Shown here piece by piece: positions 1 through 13,811 of a stretch of 64,000 nucleotides of DNA. The notes under the pieces are model-generated. The model did not search any database. It was not told the origin of the DNA and was given only the letters and a program-made list of their open reading frames with translations. This DNA comes from Colius striatus (taxonomy: Eukaryota; Chordata; Aves; Coliiformes; Coliidae). The stretch covers positions 6,448,001 through 6,512,000 of the forward strand of contig NC_084763.1 in assembly GCF_028858725.1 (NCBI RefSeq), in the 5' to 3' direction. Made by a program: the position numbers and the translations under genes. Every line of letters begins with the position of its first letter. The first letter of the stretch is position 1.

Positions 1-800
1 TTTATGCTGATTCTTGTAAGAAGACATCTCTTCCTGCCTTCACATCTTCTGTGATGTGCATAAACACTTGTTTAGTGTACATGTTGCCAACACTTTGTTT
101 TTTACTCAGCGATTAAATTGTTACATTGGATGGATTCAGTAATATCTCATTTTAACATCATATTAAGTCCTGCTTTTATTTTCATCCTCCATGCTGAGAG
201 TACTTGGTCTACTTATTTTTGGCAGTACACTAAAACCTAAGGCAGTGTTACTTAATTTATAACCTATCTTTGATATATTCTGGTCCTTAAACAAAGGAAT
301 GTCTTCACAACCTCATCCACAGACAAATTATAGCACTATTTGAGTGTCTGCATTTGAAACGTTCTTTCGCTCTAGCCCACGTAGGACATTCAGTTCCTCT
401 GATCACACTCCTGTGTGGGATCTGGGTAGCTTCACCACAACAGTTTGTCCTGTGCTTGCTTTATGAAGCAAGCTTGATTTTGAACTTCAATAAATGAAAG
501 GTGCAAATCTTCTCCTGTGCTTACAATCATTATCTTTGGCTTGCAAAAGGGGAAACAACCAAGAAATGCCAAAAGCAGAGAAACTTGCTGGATGCCAAAT
601 GTATTACTGCCAAGAACCCAATTATGTAAAAATCAGGCAATTGGATAGTCAAGGACATCTTTTTATAGCTCACATAAAACCAAAGTATTCCAAATGTCGT
701 TATTTTCCTACTATTAGGAGCTTGATTTGTGTAAAATAGTGTAAGAGATTAAAATGTTATTGCTACTGGACAGCTATAGACATGCATAATGATTAAAAAA
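1..800. other. Intergenic AT-rich sequence, no gene seen
   Basis: Stops are frequent in all frames. The longest open stretch (494-739, +) has no recognisable domain and no splice or promoter context. I see no repeat family here either. Confidence 0.6.
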
Positions 801-1292
801 TCATAGAATCACAGGATGGTAGGGTTGGAAGGGACCTGTAGAGATCATCCAGTCCAACCCCCCTGCCAAAGCAGGTCCCACCTAGATCAGATCACACAGG
901 AACGTGTCCAGCTGGGTTTTGAAGACTTCAAAGGAAGGAGCCTCCACACCCTCCCTGGGCAGCCTGTGCCAGGGCTCCCTCACTGAAACAGGGAAAGAGT
1001 TTTTTCTTATATTTAAGTGGAACTTTTTGTGTTCCATCTTCATCCCATCACCCCTTGTGCTGTCACCAGATACAATAGGAAAAAGTGATGCCCCAACATT
1101 CTGACACCCACCATTTAAATATTTGTAAATATTAATGAGATCCCCCCTCAGTCTCCTCTTCTCCAGACTAAACAGCCCGAGGTCCTGCAGCCTTTCCTCA
1201 TAAGGAAGATGCTCCAGTCCCCTGATCATCTTGGTGGCCCTGTGCTGGACTCTCTTCAGAAGTTCCCCGTCCCTCTTGAGCTGGGGAGCCCA
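801..1292 (-). mobile_element. CR1 LINE, 5'-truncated 3' fragment
   Basis: On the + strand the copy begins with the reverse complement of the CR1 3' end (ATCATAGAATCACAGGATGG) and runs back into the C-terminal part of CR1 ORF2. The minus-strand translation at 882-1229 shows the family's signature [33 protein letters not shown] and a terminal TFLCDLI. Family homology fades near 1,290 around GAGCCCAGAGTCC. This is a dead fragment that keeps only the last part of ORF2 and the 3' UTR. I found no target-site duplication. Confidence 0.92.
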
Positions 1293-4200
1293 GAGTCCTG
1301 GAATTCCAGAGACGGGGGAATCGGTTCTTTGAGGACTGGAGAAAACTTATGAAGGAATAGGAAGAAACTTCAGATATGGTCAAAGAAAAGACCGTACAAG
1401 ACTAAAGCTGAAAAATAAAATTAAAGATGTTAGCAATTACTCTCAGGATATTAACAGCCATCACTACTATGTTGTCACGGGGGGGAAAAGGCATTACAGC
1501 ATCAAAGGAAACAAGGAATGTAATGAAGAAAGAAATTAGAGGAGTAATTTGCATCTATTTGGTGGTACAATCTTCAGAGACACTTTTGTTAATTAGAAAG
1601 TTTGAGCTGTACATATTAAGAGTACCAAGAGGCTGGGGGAAGTCTCCGGAGATGTTGCGAGGCAGCAATTTGGATGGTCACAGAACATTTCTATAGCCTC
1701 ACAACTTATCAGCAAAATGAGTTATTTTTCCCTTCATCACTTGAAACTTGACAGTCAGAAGGGAAAACTACCAAACTCTTGCAGGAGCCTGTTTCTGTGA
1801 ACAAACATAACACTGAAAAACTCATCTTTTCTTCCAGACCTTTTGATAAGATGATGTTAATGGCATAGTCCCTCTATCCACTGGGGTGGGACTGTATTTG
1901 AGTGCACCCAGTCTTACTTGTGACCATCTTCTCTAGTGTTGTGGTGTTTATTCCTTTCTTATTATACTTTTGTAGGTGTTTAGAGGCTCAGTTATCTGTT
2001 CTGAAATAACTAAATAAATAACAAAATACATGAAGGGACGGAGAGAGTAATTCCTTGTTCCACTAGAGTCAGTGGACACAGAACAGCAGGTAAATTTAGC
2101 ACACTTTCTGGGAGTGTTTATTACTTCAGATGTTACCTAGGTGGAATAGCTTTTATCATTAGCATCTAAAACTTCCAATGGCAAAAGATGAGCAACTAAA
2201 CCCATACATTTGATGAATCAAAAAAAAGCTTTGATTTTTAGAGGTTTCTTTACATCTATCAGTTCCTCTAAAGCTGGGTTTTGAATGAAACCGTAGACAT
2301 AGAACTTTTCATCCCTTGTACAGGAACGCTTATTCCTTCCTTTTGACCTTTTATTTCCTTCATCTAGGTTTTTCTCTGGTCCCTCGGTTTTCCTTTCCCC
2401 ATGTGTGTCTCCTGCTTCAGAATATACCAGATCCCTGCCCCCTCCTATGCACCCAGTTCCATTTATTAGATGGATAATTGCCTGCAACCATTTAACTTCA
2501 AAACAATTATTTCTTCCAGTCCAATTTCTTATCCCTGATGGAGCCAAATTGAGTCCCAAGGCCTAAAATGATCCCTGAGGACAAGTCCATGGAGGTAAAT
2601 ACAGTGGATTTAACTCTATGTTTTCCTTATATCTCAAAGATGAATTTTAAAAAATTCAGCCTTAACACATCTGTTGTCAAAACATATTTTCATTGAAACA
2701 AAGCAAAGGGAAGAGCACATTCCTTTTGAGTAATAATGCCATGTTTTGTGTGTAGTAAACTCTGAGTCGCTGAAAGAGCTCTGACCAAACTTGCCCTGGA
2801 GTCTTGGCTGAAGATCCTTCAAAGAATGTGACTGAAACAAAGAGGTGTTTCCACCATTCCATAAATAAACCCTCCTAAGTGTAAATTGTGAACGTTCCTC
2901 TCTCCATCTGAACATTGCAGGCTTTTCAGAAAGCTGCTTTTATGTAAGATTAGAGAGCTGTCTCCATGACATGATGCTCTGCTTCTTTCACCATTAGCTG
3001 GGCGTTAGTTGTTCTGGCTGTAAATAGACAGGCACAGATGGTGCTGCGACTCTCCGAGCATCCACACATCTTGCACTGCAGGGATTTTTGTTATTCTTGT
3101 TATCTCACTAGCAGCTCCTACTCTTTCCTAACAGTTTGTTGAGAAGAAAAAGGGAAGGCTGAAGAACAATCAGTCTCTTTCCTCTCTAGGATTGATCAAA
3201 ACTTTAGTTAGGACAACGGCATTCATTTTGACTTTTTCCTTTGCTGGAGGAACCCAGCCATGGCTTGTCAATAAAGCAAAATTTCTGCCAGCCTCACTAG
3301 GTGAGGTCAGTCCTCCCCAAGAGAGCTGAGCAGAACTAGATGCCCCAACTGTGAGGCTCGAATGGCACATCCTCCCTCAGTGCCCTGCAGCTCTTACTGC
3401 TGCGTTGAAAGAACCATAACAAATAGAAGCTGGTGTCTTGAAAGACTGCCTTGGTACAGAGGAATAGTAACTGCAAGAAAACAGGCTGGAACAATTAGCA
3501 GCACTGAATCTGAAGGGGGCATGGATAAGAAGGATGTGACAGAGTTGTATCCCCCATCCCTTTGCACATGGTGGAGAAGGTAAAATGAGAGCTGCTCTTT
3601 AGTCTTTCAAAGAACAAGAATGCTAAAGACAACAAATTGAAATCTGATAAAAGGAAGACAATTTTATAGAGAGTACAGTTAACCTCGTACAATAACACTG
3701 AAGCCAAGAACTTCGTGAGGCTATAAAAAGGATTAGATGTTTGTATAAATTATTAAAATCTTCATTTAATATGTTTCTCTCCCATCTAATGTAAGGTTAT
3801 AAGCTTCTGTGTCTCTACAGAAGTTACTAGTGTAAGGATAAGAAGTATCCCTTCCCTACTAGCAAGCAAATTTGTTTGCTATTTGGTTTTTCCATCATCT
3901 TCCTCTGCCATCTTGGGGGATGGAAGAATCAGTGGCATGGTAACGAGGTGACTGTTCCCCTGCCCCTTGGCAGCAGTTCCTGCCTTTTCATCTATGAAGC
4001 AACTTATGAGAAGAAAACCTACAAAAGTTAGTCAGTGTGTTCACAAGTAGCCCACCTCACTCCTGGGCCTCAAACTCTTCGTATGAACCTGTGTAACATT
4101 TTTGGGGGGACTAAGGTACACTAATGCCACAGCAGTAGACAGAGCAGTAACATCTGTAGAAGCAGAACAAATTCTTTTTTAACTTCCAGTGTTTTAGGAA

Positions 4201-4380
4201 TTATTTCAAGGAAGGGTGGGTTAAAGGAGAGTAAGTGGTGCAGATATGGGAAGGTAAACAACTGCTTTTGGATCAGGGAGGCCAAGGATGTCTTTGAGGT
4301 GATATCTGAGAATAGATGCAGATGGGTTTTCCTATGCAAAGTGTTGTCATCTTTGCAAGAGAGATCTTTCATGTCAAGTT
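1293..4380. other. Intergenic sequence without recognised features
   Basis: AT-rich DNA with only short chance ORFs (at most 113 codons at 2218-2559, minus), none with recognisable motifs. No CpG island, repeat family or splice-bounded conserved peptide was seen. Confidence 0.55.
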
Positions 4381-4536
4381 GTGGAGGCTCCTTCCTTGGA
4401 GCTCTTCAAGACCTGCCTGGACATATTCCTGTGTGACCTGATCTAGGTGACCCTGCTTCTGCAGGAGGGTTGGACCGGATGATCTCTAAAGGTCCCTTCC
4501 AACCCCTACCGTTCTGTGATTATGATTCTATGATTC
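4381..4536 (+). mobile_element. CR1 LINE, 3'-end-only fragment
   Basis: About 155 bp matching the last part of CR1: GTGGAGGCTCCTTCCTTGGA, then CCTGGACATATTCCTGTGTG, the GACCTGATCTAGGTGACC block, and a terminal GATTATGATTCTATGATTCT. The insert is strongly 5'-truncated. It is followed by a short T run and has no obvious target-site duplication. Confidence 0.9.
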
Positions 4537-7500
4537 TTTTTTTTCTAAAGACATGGAAATAGTAGCAATGCAGCTGTGAGCTGGCTGTGGTGAACTACAG
4601 ACCAAATCTACTGGGTTTCACTGTCAGGGGATGATTTCCTTACTCTTCATCCACCTCTTTTTATGACTCCAAACTCATCCACCAGAGTCCCATAATGATA
4701 CAGCTTATCTTTATATAGATAGTGATGCAAAACAAAAAAGCACTCGTCTTGCAGGGAAATACTCCCATATCTGCCAGCCATGGATCATCCCCAGCAACCT
4801 GTGGGCAAGCAGGAGTGGTGTCACTGGCCTGGACCACAACACAGAGAGCTCTTCTTCCATGCTTCTTTGCCCTGCTCTGAGGAGTTCACTTATATCTGTA
4901 TTTATCACCCTATCACAGGCCCTATCTTAATAAGACTGCAATGTCCTGAAACAGAGGACAGGCTTGCAGGAGAGGAAAGTGTGATGAAAACACTGCAAGA
5001 AGGAACAGCACAGCTCACCTCTTTTTTTAATGAAAGGATTGTCTGAGGGCAGTCCATCAAAAGAGCTAGACACCTCAGTGATAGATGAGTTTTCTGGAAT
5101 TGCAGTGTTTCAACAAGGAAAAAAAGTGAAAATCACCTTTATATTAAATGGAAGTTGTGGATGTTGTTTAGAAATAAATCTATGACAGTCTGAAGAGGAA
5201 GCAGTTGAAGACACGAAAAGCTGGATGAGATGATAAATTATACCATATATTGCATTGCACCACGCTCACACAATTTGTGTTTCCTCAGCTACACTCAGTA
5301 TAGACTGCTTTCAGTTCATTCCTTATCTGCTGCAAAGTGACTTTGGCTATTTCTTAACTCCCCCATCAATGAGACTGTTTGGACACCAACATATAGAAAT
5401 GAGAGGTGTCCCATTCCTCTGTGAATGACAATGCATGTAGCAAATCTGGGTGAAATCCTGATACTGAGGGTGGTTCAGGATACACCAAAATACATTGGGA
5501 AAGGCATGTAGAGATGCAGTTCTTCTTTGCAAATGTGAAGACAAATGCATATATAATTCACTTGTCCGAGTCAGCAGCGATGGCTTTGAAGTCTATGGAA
5601 CGGTTATGCCAGTAGTCTGTTCAGGCTTTTCTGCACTGCTTTTCCTGGAAGGCTGCACAGTCCTTCCCAGAGAAGCTTGCAGATGCTCTGCTGCAGAACA
5701 TGGGAGAGGGTCAATTCCTTCACGCTTGGTGCCTTCCAGTTAAAACCAGCTGCCTTCCTAGAATGTGTGTGTTAGCTGGACACATGCAATTAGGACCAAT
5801 ACAGAGCTGCAGGGGGAGACTTATGGGCATCAGCATCCAGTATCATCTAAAAGCAACCTTTGCACATCTATGAGACATTCACTGTACTCTCCTGCCTACC
5901 TGATTGTCTCACTAGCATGTCCTAGCTTGCCTTTCAGAGTGAACTGTGTTGAGCAAAATGCCTCTCATCTATCTTGCAGCCCTACAACAGGGTGGGCTCC
6001 CAAAGAGATTCACTTTGGATGTGGCAATGGAGATCTTTAATAATCTCTCCCATCTCTTTCTGATTTCTGCCACCAAATACTGGGTTCTACTGGTGAATAG
6101 AGCAGAGCATTAGAGCCAGATATGTGTCTGCCACTTAACTCTAATGCTTTGCTGCTGAAGTGAGCTGCTTGCAGGAGTTGCTAGGTAACTGTAACCTGCT
6201 CATGTGAGTGAGCAAAACATTTCTTGATGATGTCAGATTGATATTTCATCTCTTAAAAGAGTTTTCTCTCCATTTCTACAGAAAACAGGTGTGTGGGGGA
6301 GTTCTTCAGTGAGGCAGAACTTCCCTGCTCCATTGTGCTTCTGCTGCTTAATTTCTGTCTTGCAAAACACTGTAATAAAAAAAAAGTTGGCCAGACCTTC
6401 TCAAAATGTGATTTAAGGGAGAATGTATAGCTATTCAAGCCTCTTTTATCTTCTAGGCAGCAATTCAAGGGAATCACAGACATTTTCATCAGCTGCTGCA
6501 CTGCCTGCATCTGAACAAAACGGTGGCTTACAAAGTAGCAAGGCAACAGGATTTTTGTGACTTGAAGCCCCTTTCAATACTAATTACATGCCTAACTAAC
6601 ATTTATTAGTGAGAGTCTAGCTATGCCAGTGTGACATTAACAAGTGTGTATGGCACATCTTTGACAACACAGATGAGAAAACGTTCTCAAACGAGATGCT
6701 TTGAACATGCTGTGATGGGTATGGGATGGATAAGCAGGAAATCTCAGAGTTGTGGGAGATCTAGTAAGCCCAGTCGTAAGAGATTTCAGCCCTTAATCTG
6801 GGCTGAACAGAGCCTGCCAGGTGTGTGTATCCTCATTTCTAAGCCCTGAGGAGATGTACACTCCAAGTATGATGTGTCTGAGGCTTTCTAGGTGGCTCTC
6901 TGCCCAAATGGGAAGGCTGGGCATGAAGGCAGGTGACTATCTGTGGTTGTGTGTTTGACTCTCACCAGGGCTCTGGCGTCTTCCCACAGCTTGACCTATC
7001 TGTTTCTTACTGAAAGCCATCATTTTGCTTGGAGATCCTCTCTTGGGTTGGAGAGTGTGCTATCATCTCTGATCAGGCTGGTCTCCTTGTCTCCTGGTCT
7101 TTTTCTTCAGTGGCCACCAATGCATTGGCACCATCGGGAACATCACACTACAGTGGCAGTCGGTCCAAGCAAGAAGAAATCAAACCCTTTGTCTCCTACA
7201 TCCAGCTTGTAAGACTTGTGCATTACTGCCTTCATCCCTGACACTCCTAACTCAATCTACTAGCTGCCTGTCTGATGTGACTTTTACTTTTGTCACATCA
7301 CTTTCTCTTGCTGTCCTCCTTCCCCACACTCTTCCCCATGTGTGCAAATTCCGAATGAGTGCCGAGCGTGGGTCCCAGGCGTGTGCTGTGCCAGGCTGCT
7401 GCAGCAATTAACTAACGTTTGGAGAGTACTGAGCAGCAGAGTCTCCTGCATGCTATTTTAAGATGTGGGGTCTTGATCACATATACCAGTCTACCTGGCA

Positions 7501-8878
7501 GGAAAGGAACAGAGGCAGGGCATACAGCTGCCATTCCCTAGGCTCTGGACGAGTGCCCATGTTAAATATACTGTTTAGCACAGTGAAGACCATTTTCTGC
7601 AGAGACAGGGTACTCACTAGGACAGGCACAGTCCAGTGGGAAATATGATATGCCTCACTGTCAGCAAGTGCCTTGGTATCAATTCAGAGTGATTAGACAA
7701 GAACTCCCCTCCCTCCAAGGTGAGCTGTAGGAAACCTTTCTGCTTTGTGTCACTTCCACAGAAATCATAAGGATGATTTGCATAAATATGCAAGTGGTAA
7801 TCAAACCTGTGAAGTTCAGCTGCTTTGTGGCACTTTTTTTTGGTACATGTGCATGCAAAACATGCTTAAACTGCACAAGGCCATTGAATTGAGTAAGGAC
7901 CAAAGTAACGGAAAAGCACGTTTTGATCCCCTGCTTCTTGGTATGATACCTCTCTCAGGACGTAATACAGCTGCTGTCATGGCCAAAGAGCAGCAGATCT
8001 GCTGGTCATCTAGTAATGCTCTTGTTTTTCTGCCTGCAATTTTCTAACTAGTTGAAAGCCATAAGTAAATGAGGATGATTACAATGTGTGATCCCATTAG
8101 GAGACTTTTCTTTCATGTATATTTTACATACTGAGACACCGCTAAATCTAATTGAGAAGCAAGAAAGAGTCTACAAAGAACTGAGTGACTCTTGACGTTT
8201 TCATTTCATTTTCTGCTTGATTCCCTGCTTGATCTGATGTTCAGACCAGAGATTAACACACACTCCACAAAGCTTCCTGGTATTTTATACAAAGTACTTG
8301 AGGTTTTTGTGCAGCTGTCCAACAATGGCAGAGCAGAGACCCCTGGAGCTTTCAAATCTATAACTCAGCCACATCAGTTCATGTATCATTAAAACTGGGA
8401 ACTAAAGATGTGATGATTTTTCGGAAGAACTGAAATAAATGGAGACCAGGTGTAAGAACTGAACCAAAATGAGGATTTAAGTATCATTCTTTTAATTACC
8501 TGACACAATCCTGCCATTTTTGTTTTAATACATTACTTATGTGCCAGCTAAAGGAAAGTCAATTACCTACAAATCTGGTAATCGTTTATAGAGTTGTTTG
8601 AAAAACCATCACTTCCCAGCTACACAGTGAAATAGTTACGACTTATGACTAGTGGTGATACATTCTCAAGGCAGAGGATCAGATTGTACATAAAACAAAT
8701 GAGGCATTGGTAGTTTAGGAAAGTGTCTGTAGTCCACAGTTTTGAGGGATTCATAACTTTCTGATGTAATCATCCTGGGGAATGAAATTTTCCATTGCTT
8801 GGTCCCTTCCTGAAGGTGATTCCTTTTAGGTGTTCATCATCTTTCTAGTTTCATATTTACATTTGGAGAATGCATTAT
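4537..8878. other. Intergenic sequence without recognised features
   Basis: I see no gene, RNA gene or repeat family. Several 60-100-codon open frames occur (for example 6631-6849 and 7745-8047, +). They have no motifs, overlap one another in different frames, and have no convincing splice partners. Confidence 0.55.
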
Positions 8879-9883
8879 ATCAGTATATTCACAGAATCAC
8901 AGAATGGTAGGGTTGAAAGGGACCTTTAGAGATCATCTAGTCCAAGCCCCCTGCAGAAGCAGGGTCACCTAGATCAGGTCGCATAGGAACATATCCAGGC
9001 GGGTCTTGAAGACCTCCAAGGAAGGAGCCTCCACAACCCCTCTGGGCAGCCTGTGCCAGGGCTCCCTCACCCTCACACTGAAAGAGCTTTTTCTTATGTT
9101 TAAGTGGAATGTTTTGTGTTCCAGCTTCATCCCATTACCCCTTGTCCTGTTCTAGCTACTATAGAAAAAAGGGATGTCCCAACCTCCTGACACCCACCCT
9201 TTAGATATTTATAAATGTTAATAAGATCCCCCCTCAGTCTCCTCTTCTCCAGACTAAACAGCCCCAGGTCCCACAGCCTTTCCTCGTATGAAAGATGTTC
9301 CAGTCCCCTGATCATCTTGGTGGCCCTGAGCTGGACTCTCTCCAGCACTTCCCTGTCCCTCTTGAGCTGAGGAGCCCAGAACTGGACACAGGACTCCAGA
9401 TGAGGCCTCACCAGGGCAGAGTAGAGAGGGAGAAAAACCTCCCTCGACCTTCTGCCCACACTCTTCTTGATGCATCCCAGGCTGCCATTGGCCTTCTTGG
9501 CTATGAGGGCACATTCCTGGCTCATGGTTAGTTTATTATCAATCAGGACTCCCAGGTCTCTCTCTGCAGAGCTGCTCTCCAGCAGTTTGACCCCCAGCCT
9601 GTACTGGTGCATGGGGTTGTTCCTTCCCAGCTGCAGGACTCTGCACTTGTCCTTGTTGAATCTCAGGAGGTTCCTCTCTGCCCAACTCTCAAGCCGGTCA
9701 AGATCCCGCTGAATGGCAGCACAGCCTCTGGGGAATCAGCCAGTGCTCCCAGTTTGGTGCCATCAGGGAACTTGCTGATGGTACACTCTGTCCCCTCATC
9801 CAGGTGGTTGATGAAGATGTTGAACAAGACTGGCCCCAGAACCGATCCCTGTGGAAGTCCACTGGAACTCCAATCAGTATATT
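8879..9883 (-). repeat. 11-bp target-site duplication flanking a CR1 copy
   Basis: The 11-mer ATCAGTATATT occurs immediately before the CR1 3' end (8879-8889) and again immediately after its truncated 5' end (9873-9883), with no mismatch. This fixes the insertion boundaries and shows insertion by target-primed reverse transcription. Confidence 0.88.
8890..9872 (-). mobile_element. CR1 LINE, 5'-truncated copy (~980 bp) with intact TSD
   Basis: This is the longest CR1 copy in the window. In minus orientation it reads from the end of the reverse-transcriptase core (a [19 protein letters not shown] region, partly frameshifted) through [23 protein letters not shown], the [14 protein letters not shown] block and the 3' terminal GATTCTGTG. 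An open stretch of 161 codons (9127-9612) is what remains of ORF2. The flanking 11-bp duplication is perfect, so it is probably younger than most copies here. It cannot mobilise itself, because most of ORF2 and all of ORF1 are missing. Confidence 0.95.
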
Positions 9884-12800
9884 GTTCTATATGATTGACA
9901 GTGTGTGATCAAAAAAGCATGGTGACATGGGATAAGGGGTTGACTTCAGAGGGCCCATGTAATTTAACATTTCAAATGTGGAAGGCCGACAAGAAATGCT
10001 TCATTGTACAGTTTGATGGTGGTGATATGATGTGTTCACAGAGGGAAAACATTTTTCATTAAAGACAGATTTTTATGCTATGTTGGTTTGAATAATATGA
10101 CTTTTCTAAACAAGTAGCATGTTAATAAATGATTCATAAAATACCACAGACATTGTAGTGTTTAAGTATATATAGTGTTCCCTTTCTTGGGATTAAGGCT
10201 TTGAAGTTTTTCTCCCAAGTGTTCTATTCTATTCTCATCTTCTTGTACAGAGACAGCTTCTAGAAGCTGTTCTGATTTATTATGCTCTGAAGAAAACAGC
10301 TTGCCTGGCTGAAGACATATTAGGATCAGCTGGATTTTAATATCTCAGTTTGTGTTTGCAGTGTGGCAGTCAGCTGCATTTTTGTTTTTGTAGGAAAAGC
10401 CACGTCTGCCCTGGCCCACACGCCATGATTTTCAACATTTCCATGGCAGGTGTCCCCCAGTGCTGAGGACCCAGATGAGATCATCTCAGGCACTGAGCAG
10501 TTCAGCCCTGCTCTGTTCACTTCCAACAAGGAGGCTGGAATTATGATGAAAGCCACTTCTCTCAGCCTACAAGTTGGATGCTTTTTTCACTACAGGAAAA
10601 TGGCATTGTGAGATTAAAACAAACATAAATGCCCTTCATCTCAGCTCCAGACATTGTTCATGGCTGTTTATTCAATAGTAAAGCTCTTCCAAACAAAGCC
10701 TTTCTATGGGGGCAGCTGTACCCCCTGGCATGCATCCTTCCAGGGAGCTGCAAAGCAGTAGTAACTAAGAGGTCTTGAAGTTGCCAGCAGCAATGCACAG
10801 GGCACAGGGCTGAGAGATGCACTCCCAAGCACCCTCTACAAAAGCAGCATGGGCATGCCACGATGCTGCCACTGCTGCTTGAGGCAGGGGCTGCTGCTGA
10901 AGTTGGCTATGGCCTCTGAGGAAAATGATGATTGGTTGCATTTTATTTTTATACCCTGAGCTTTCATCTTTACACTGATAGGGGAACAGCTGCCTCTAAT
11001 CTCACTTCTAAATCCTGAGCCTGGTATGGCAACCTCTCCGACATCATGGATGCTATCCTTAACCACCCAATGAGACTCAAATGCCAGCTATTGTGCTTAT
11101 GGCAACTATGTGTGGCATTAGTTGTGGGTCTTTTTTGTTGCCTGTTTAATTTTCACAGTAGCGTTGGGGCTTGGGAGTCAGATAAAAGCTCTGCAGTCAA
11201 TTCTCTTCCTAAACATTCAGATTTGTGCACTGGAGGCACACAGAGGGTTGTTTGGGGATGCTTTGACGCTAAAGGTTTCATTTCCAAAGACTGTCACACA
11301 GTGATGCAAACTGCCAGGGGAGTTTAAGCACGGATGATTAATGCATAGTAAGGTAACCTGTGGACTAGCTGAGCTGCTGTTCTTCTGGAAACACTGCCTT
11401 GTAATACCTCATTTATGTAAAAGCAGTGAGACACTCTGGCCTTGGAAGTGCCATGGTTTGAATTCACCATTTCCATAAGAAATGTGAAGGGGAGGCATGA
11501 GGCTTCTCTACAAGGTAGGCAAAATGCAGTTCTTTCCACCATGGATGAGATTCAGCAGAGGCCAAGGAGGTGAGGCTGTGGGAAGGCAATCTGCTCTGCC
11601 TATACAGTGGTCTGGTTCAGCAAAGCAAATTGTTTCTTTACACATCAGCCTGTTGGTGTATTTCTGCCTTTTGGAAAGTAAAGAGAGAGAGCTTAATTTC
11701 CAACGACTGCAAGAATATGGAAATGGATCTATCTTGTGTGAAAGCTCTTCCTCTATCGATTGGTGAGGAGCGCAGTGCAGGTGAAAGAAAAGCTTCTGTC
11801 TTCCCTGAGATTAGCAGTCAAGTATGAAAAGGCACTCTCCTCTTTTTGCTATTACTAAAAGTGAAGAATTCCTTCTAAAAACTTGCCTGCCACATACTTC
11901 TGTGTGGGTCAGCGAAGGCAACTCTGGGTAAACCTAACTCCTTTGGAGGACAAATGATGAAAGGGAAAGGGAAAGTATAGAGCAAGTGCACTGTGAGTGA
12001 CTGGAAAGGAGTCATCTCCACTTTTTGTCAAAAAGAGGAGCTTTCTAAAAGGGCTTTGTAGTTGGTGATTGTATCCAGATAAGATTTAATATGTGTTCTT
12101 TCTGATGGTGATGATCAGAAGAGATCTTTTTCCATATATGCAATACAGAAGGCTTGGATGGAATATTTTCTGTTAAAGTGACTGGAGTGGTACTACAGGT
12201 AAAACCTGACAACATGCCTTCAGGGCTGCTGGTTTATTGACATATTATTCCTCTTCCAGAAAAGCCAGCATGCCAGACAAAGTACCAGACATCCTTTGTG
12301 TTTGGGGCTTTGGGCTGTGGTTTGCTCAAGCACTGGGGGGTTATCATGTGACCCTCGCCCAGCCTTCACTGCACATAGTATGTTAAAATGTGAAATATCC
12401 TGGTGATAGAAAACATGGAGGAGAGAAATTCATGCTTGAAAATAGCAATTCTTCTCCTGACTTAGATTCACCAGGCTTCCAGTCTGAGCCCATAGCCAGA
12501 ACTGCTGAACACCAGCAATTCATTTAAAGATGGTTCTTTTACACAAACAAATACATGCACAGATGCACACAGGGAGACATCTATCAACATTTACAATTCA
12601 CTCTAGTGACAGAGGACATAACTCAAATGGTATGAGGGATGTTTAAGTTATTTTGCAGGAGAGTGGAAAAACTTCAGTCTCACACAATTCCTACACATTC
12701 CACACGGCCTCAGTTGTTGTTTAGTAACTTGTAACATGAATAATTTTTTTAGAGCTGAACAAAACCCCTGTTTATCTCCTTTATCAGACTAGGTAACAGC

Positions 12801-13080
12801 AATGATAGCAGCTTCTATTCCATGCACAAGCAGGGCACCACTCCATTCTTGGTTAGCATAGCCCTGAGACATCCAGTTTTCCTCAGGGATGTGCTCCAGT
12901 GATTCATCTGTGACATTAGGTCCATCCTACCTCTCTTCTCTCCCAGGGTCATTAGCCTTTCTGTTCTATTGCAGGCACAGAGGAACCTTCCACCTACCTA
13001 CACTAACCTAAAAAAGCCATCAAAGGCTTTGGATCATGTATATATTCATCTCTGCTGAATATACTGATTTGCATAACCAT
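9884..13080. other. Intergenic sequence without recognised features
   Basis: AT-rich sequence with only short open frames. An open frame at 11046-11327 (+) has a hydrophobic stretch near its N-terminus, but I could not link it to a family. No CpG island or exon-like conserved block is visible. Confidence 0.5.
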
Positions 13081-13811
13081 ATCATAGAATCATAGAATCA
13101 CAGAATGGTAGGGGTTGAAAGGGACCTTTAGAGATCATCCAGTCCAACCCCCCTGCAGAAGCAGATTCACCTAGATCAGGTCACACAGGAACATGTCCAG
13201 GCGGGTCTTGAAGACCTCCAAGGAAGGAGCCTCCACAACCCCTCTGGGCAGCCTGTGCCAGGGCTCCCTCACCTCACAGTGAAATAAGTTTTTCTTATGT
13301 TTAAGTGGAACTTTTTGTGTTCCAGCTTCATCCCATCATCCCTTGTCCTGTTACTAGCTACTATAGAAAAAAGGGATGTCCCAACCTCCTGACACCCACC
13401 CCTTAGATATTTATAAATGTTAATAAGATCTCCCCTCAGTCTTCTCCAGACTAAACAGCCCCAGTTCCCGCAGCCTTTCCTCATAAGGAAGATGTTCCAG
13501 TCCCCTGATCATCTTGGTGTCCCTGTGCTGGCCTCTCTCCAGCACTTCCCTGTCCCTCTTGAGCTGAGGAGCCCAGAACTGGACACAGGACTCCAGATGA
13601 GGCCTCACCAGGGCAGAGCAGAGGGGGAGCAGAACCTCCCTTGACCTGCTGCCCACACTCTTGATGCATCCCAGGATGCCATTGGCCTTCTTGGCTACGA
13701 GGGCACATTGCTGACTCATGGTCAGTTTATTATCAATCAGGACTCCCAGGTCTGTCTCTGCAGAGCTGCTCTTCAGCAGTTCGACCCCCAGCCTGTCCTG
13801 GTGCATGGGGT
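13081..13811 (-). mobile_element. CR1 LINE, 5'-truncated copy (~730 bp)
   Basis: Begins with two tandem copies of the reversed 3' terminal repeat (ATCATAGAATCATAGAATCA) and ends near GGTGCATGGGGTGC. Minus-strand frames at 13420-13815 and 13269-13484 carry the ORF2 C-terminal signatures ([34 protein letters not shown]). They are separated by a short internal deletion, since the usual CTCCTCTT is reduced at about 13,440. Flanks share TGCATA, which may be a worn target-site duplication. Confidence 0.93.

Noticed and set aside
11046..11327. 93-codon + frame with a hydrophobic stretch resembling a signal peptide
   Set aside because: No recognisable family, no CpG island, and a second overlapping frame of similar length. 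Likely chance.
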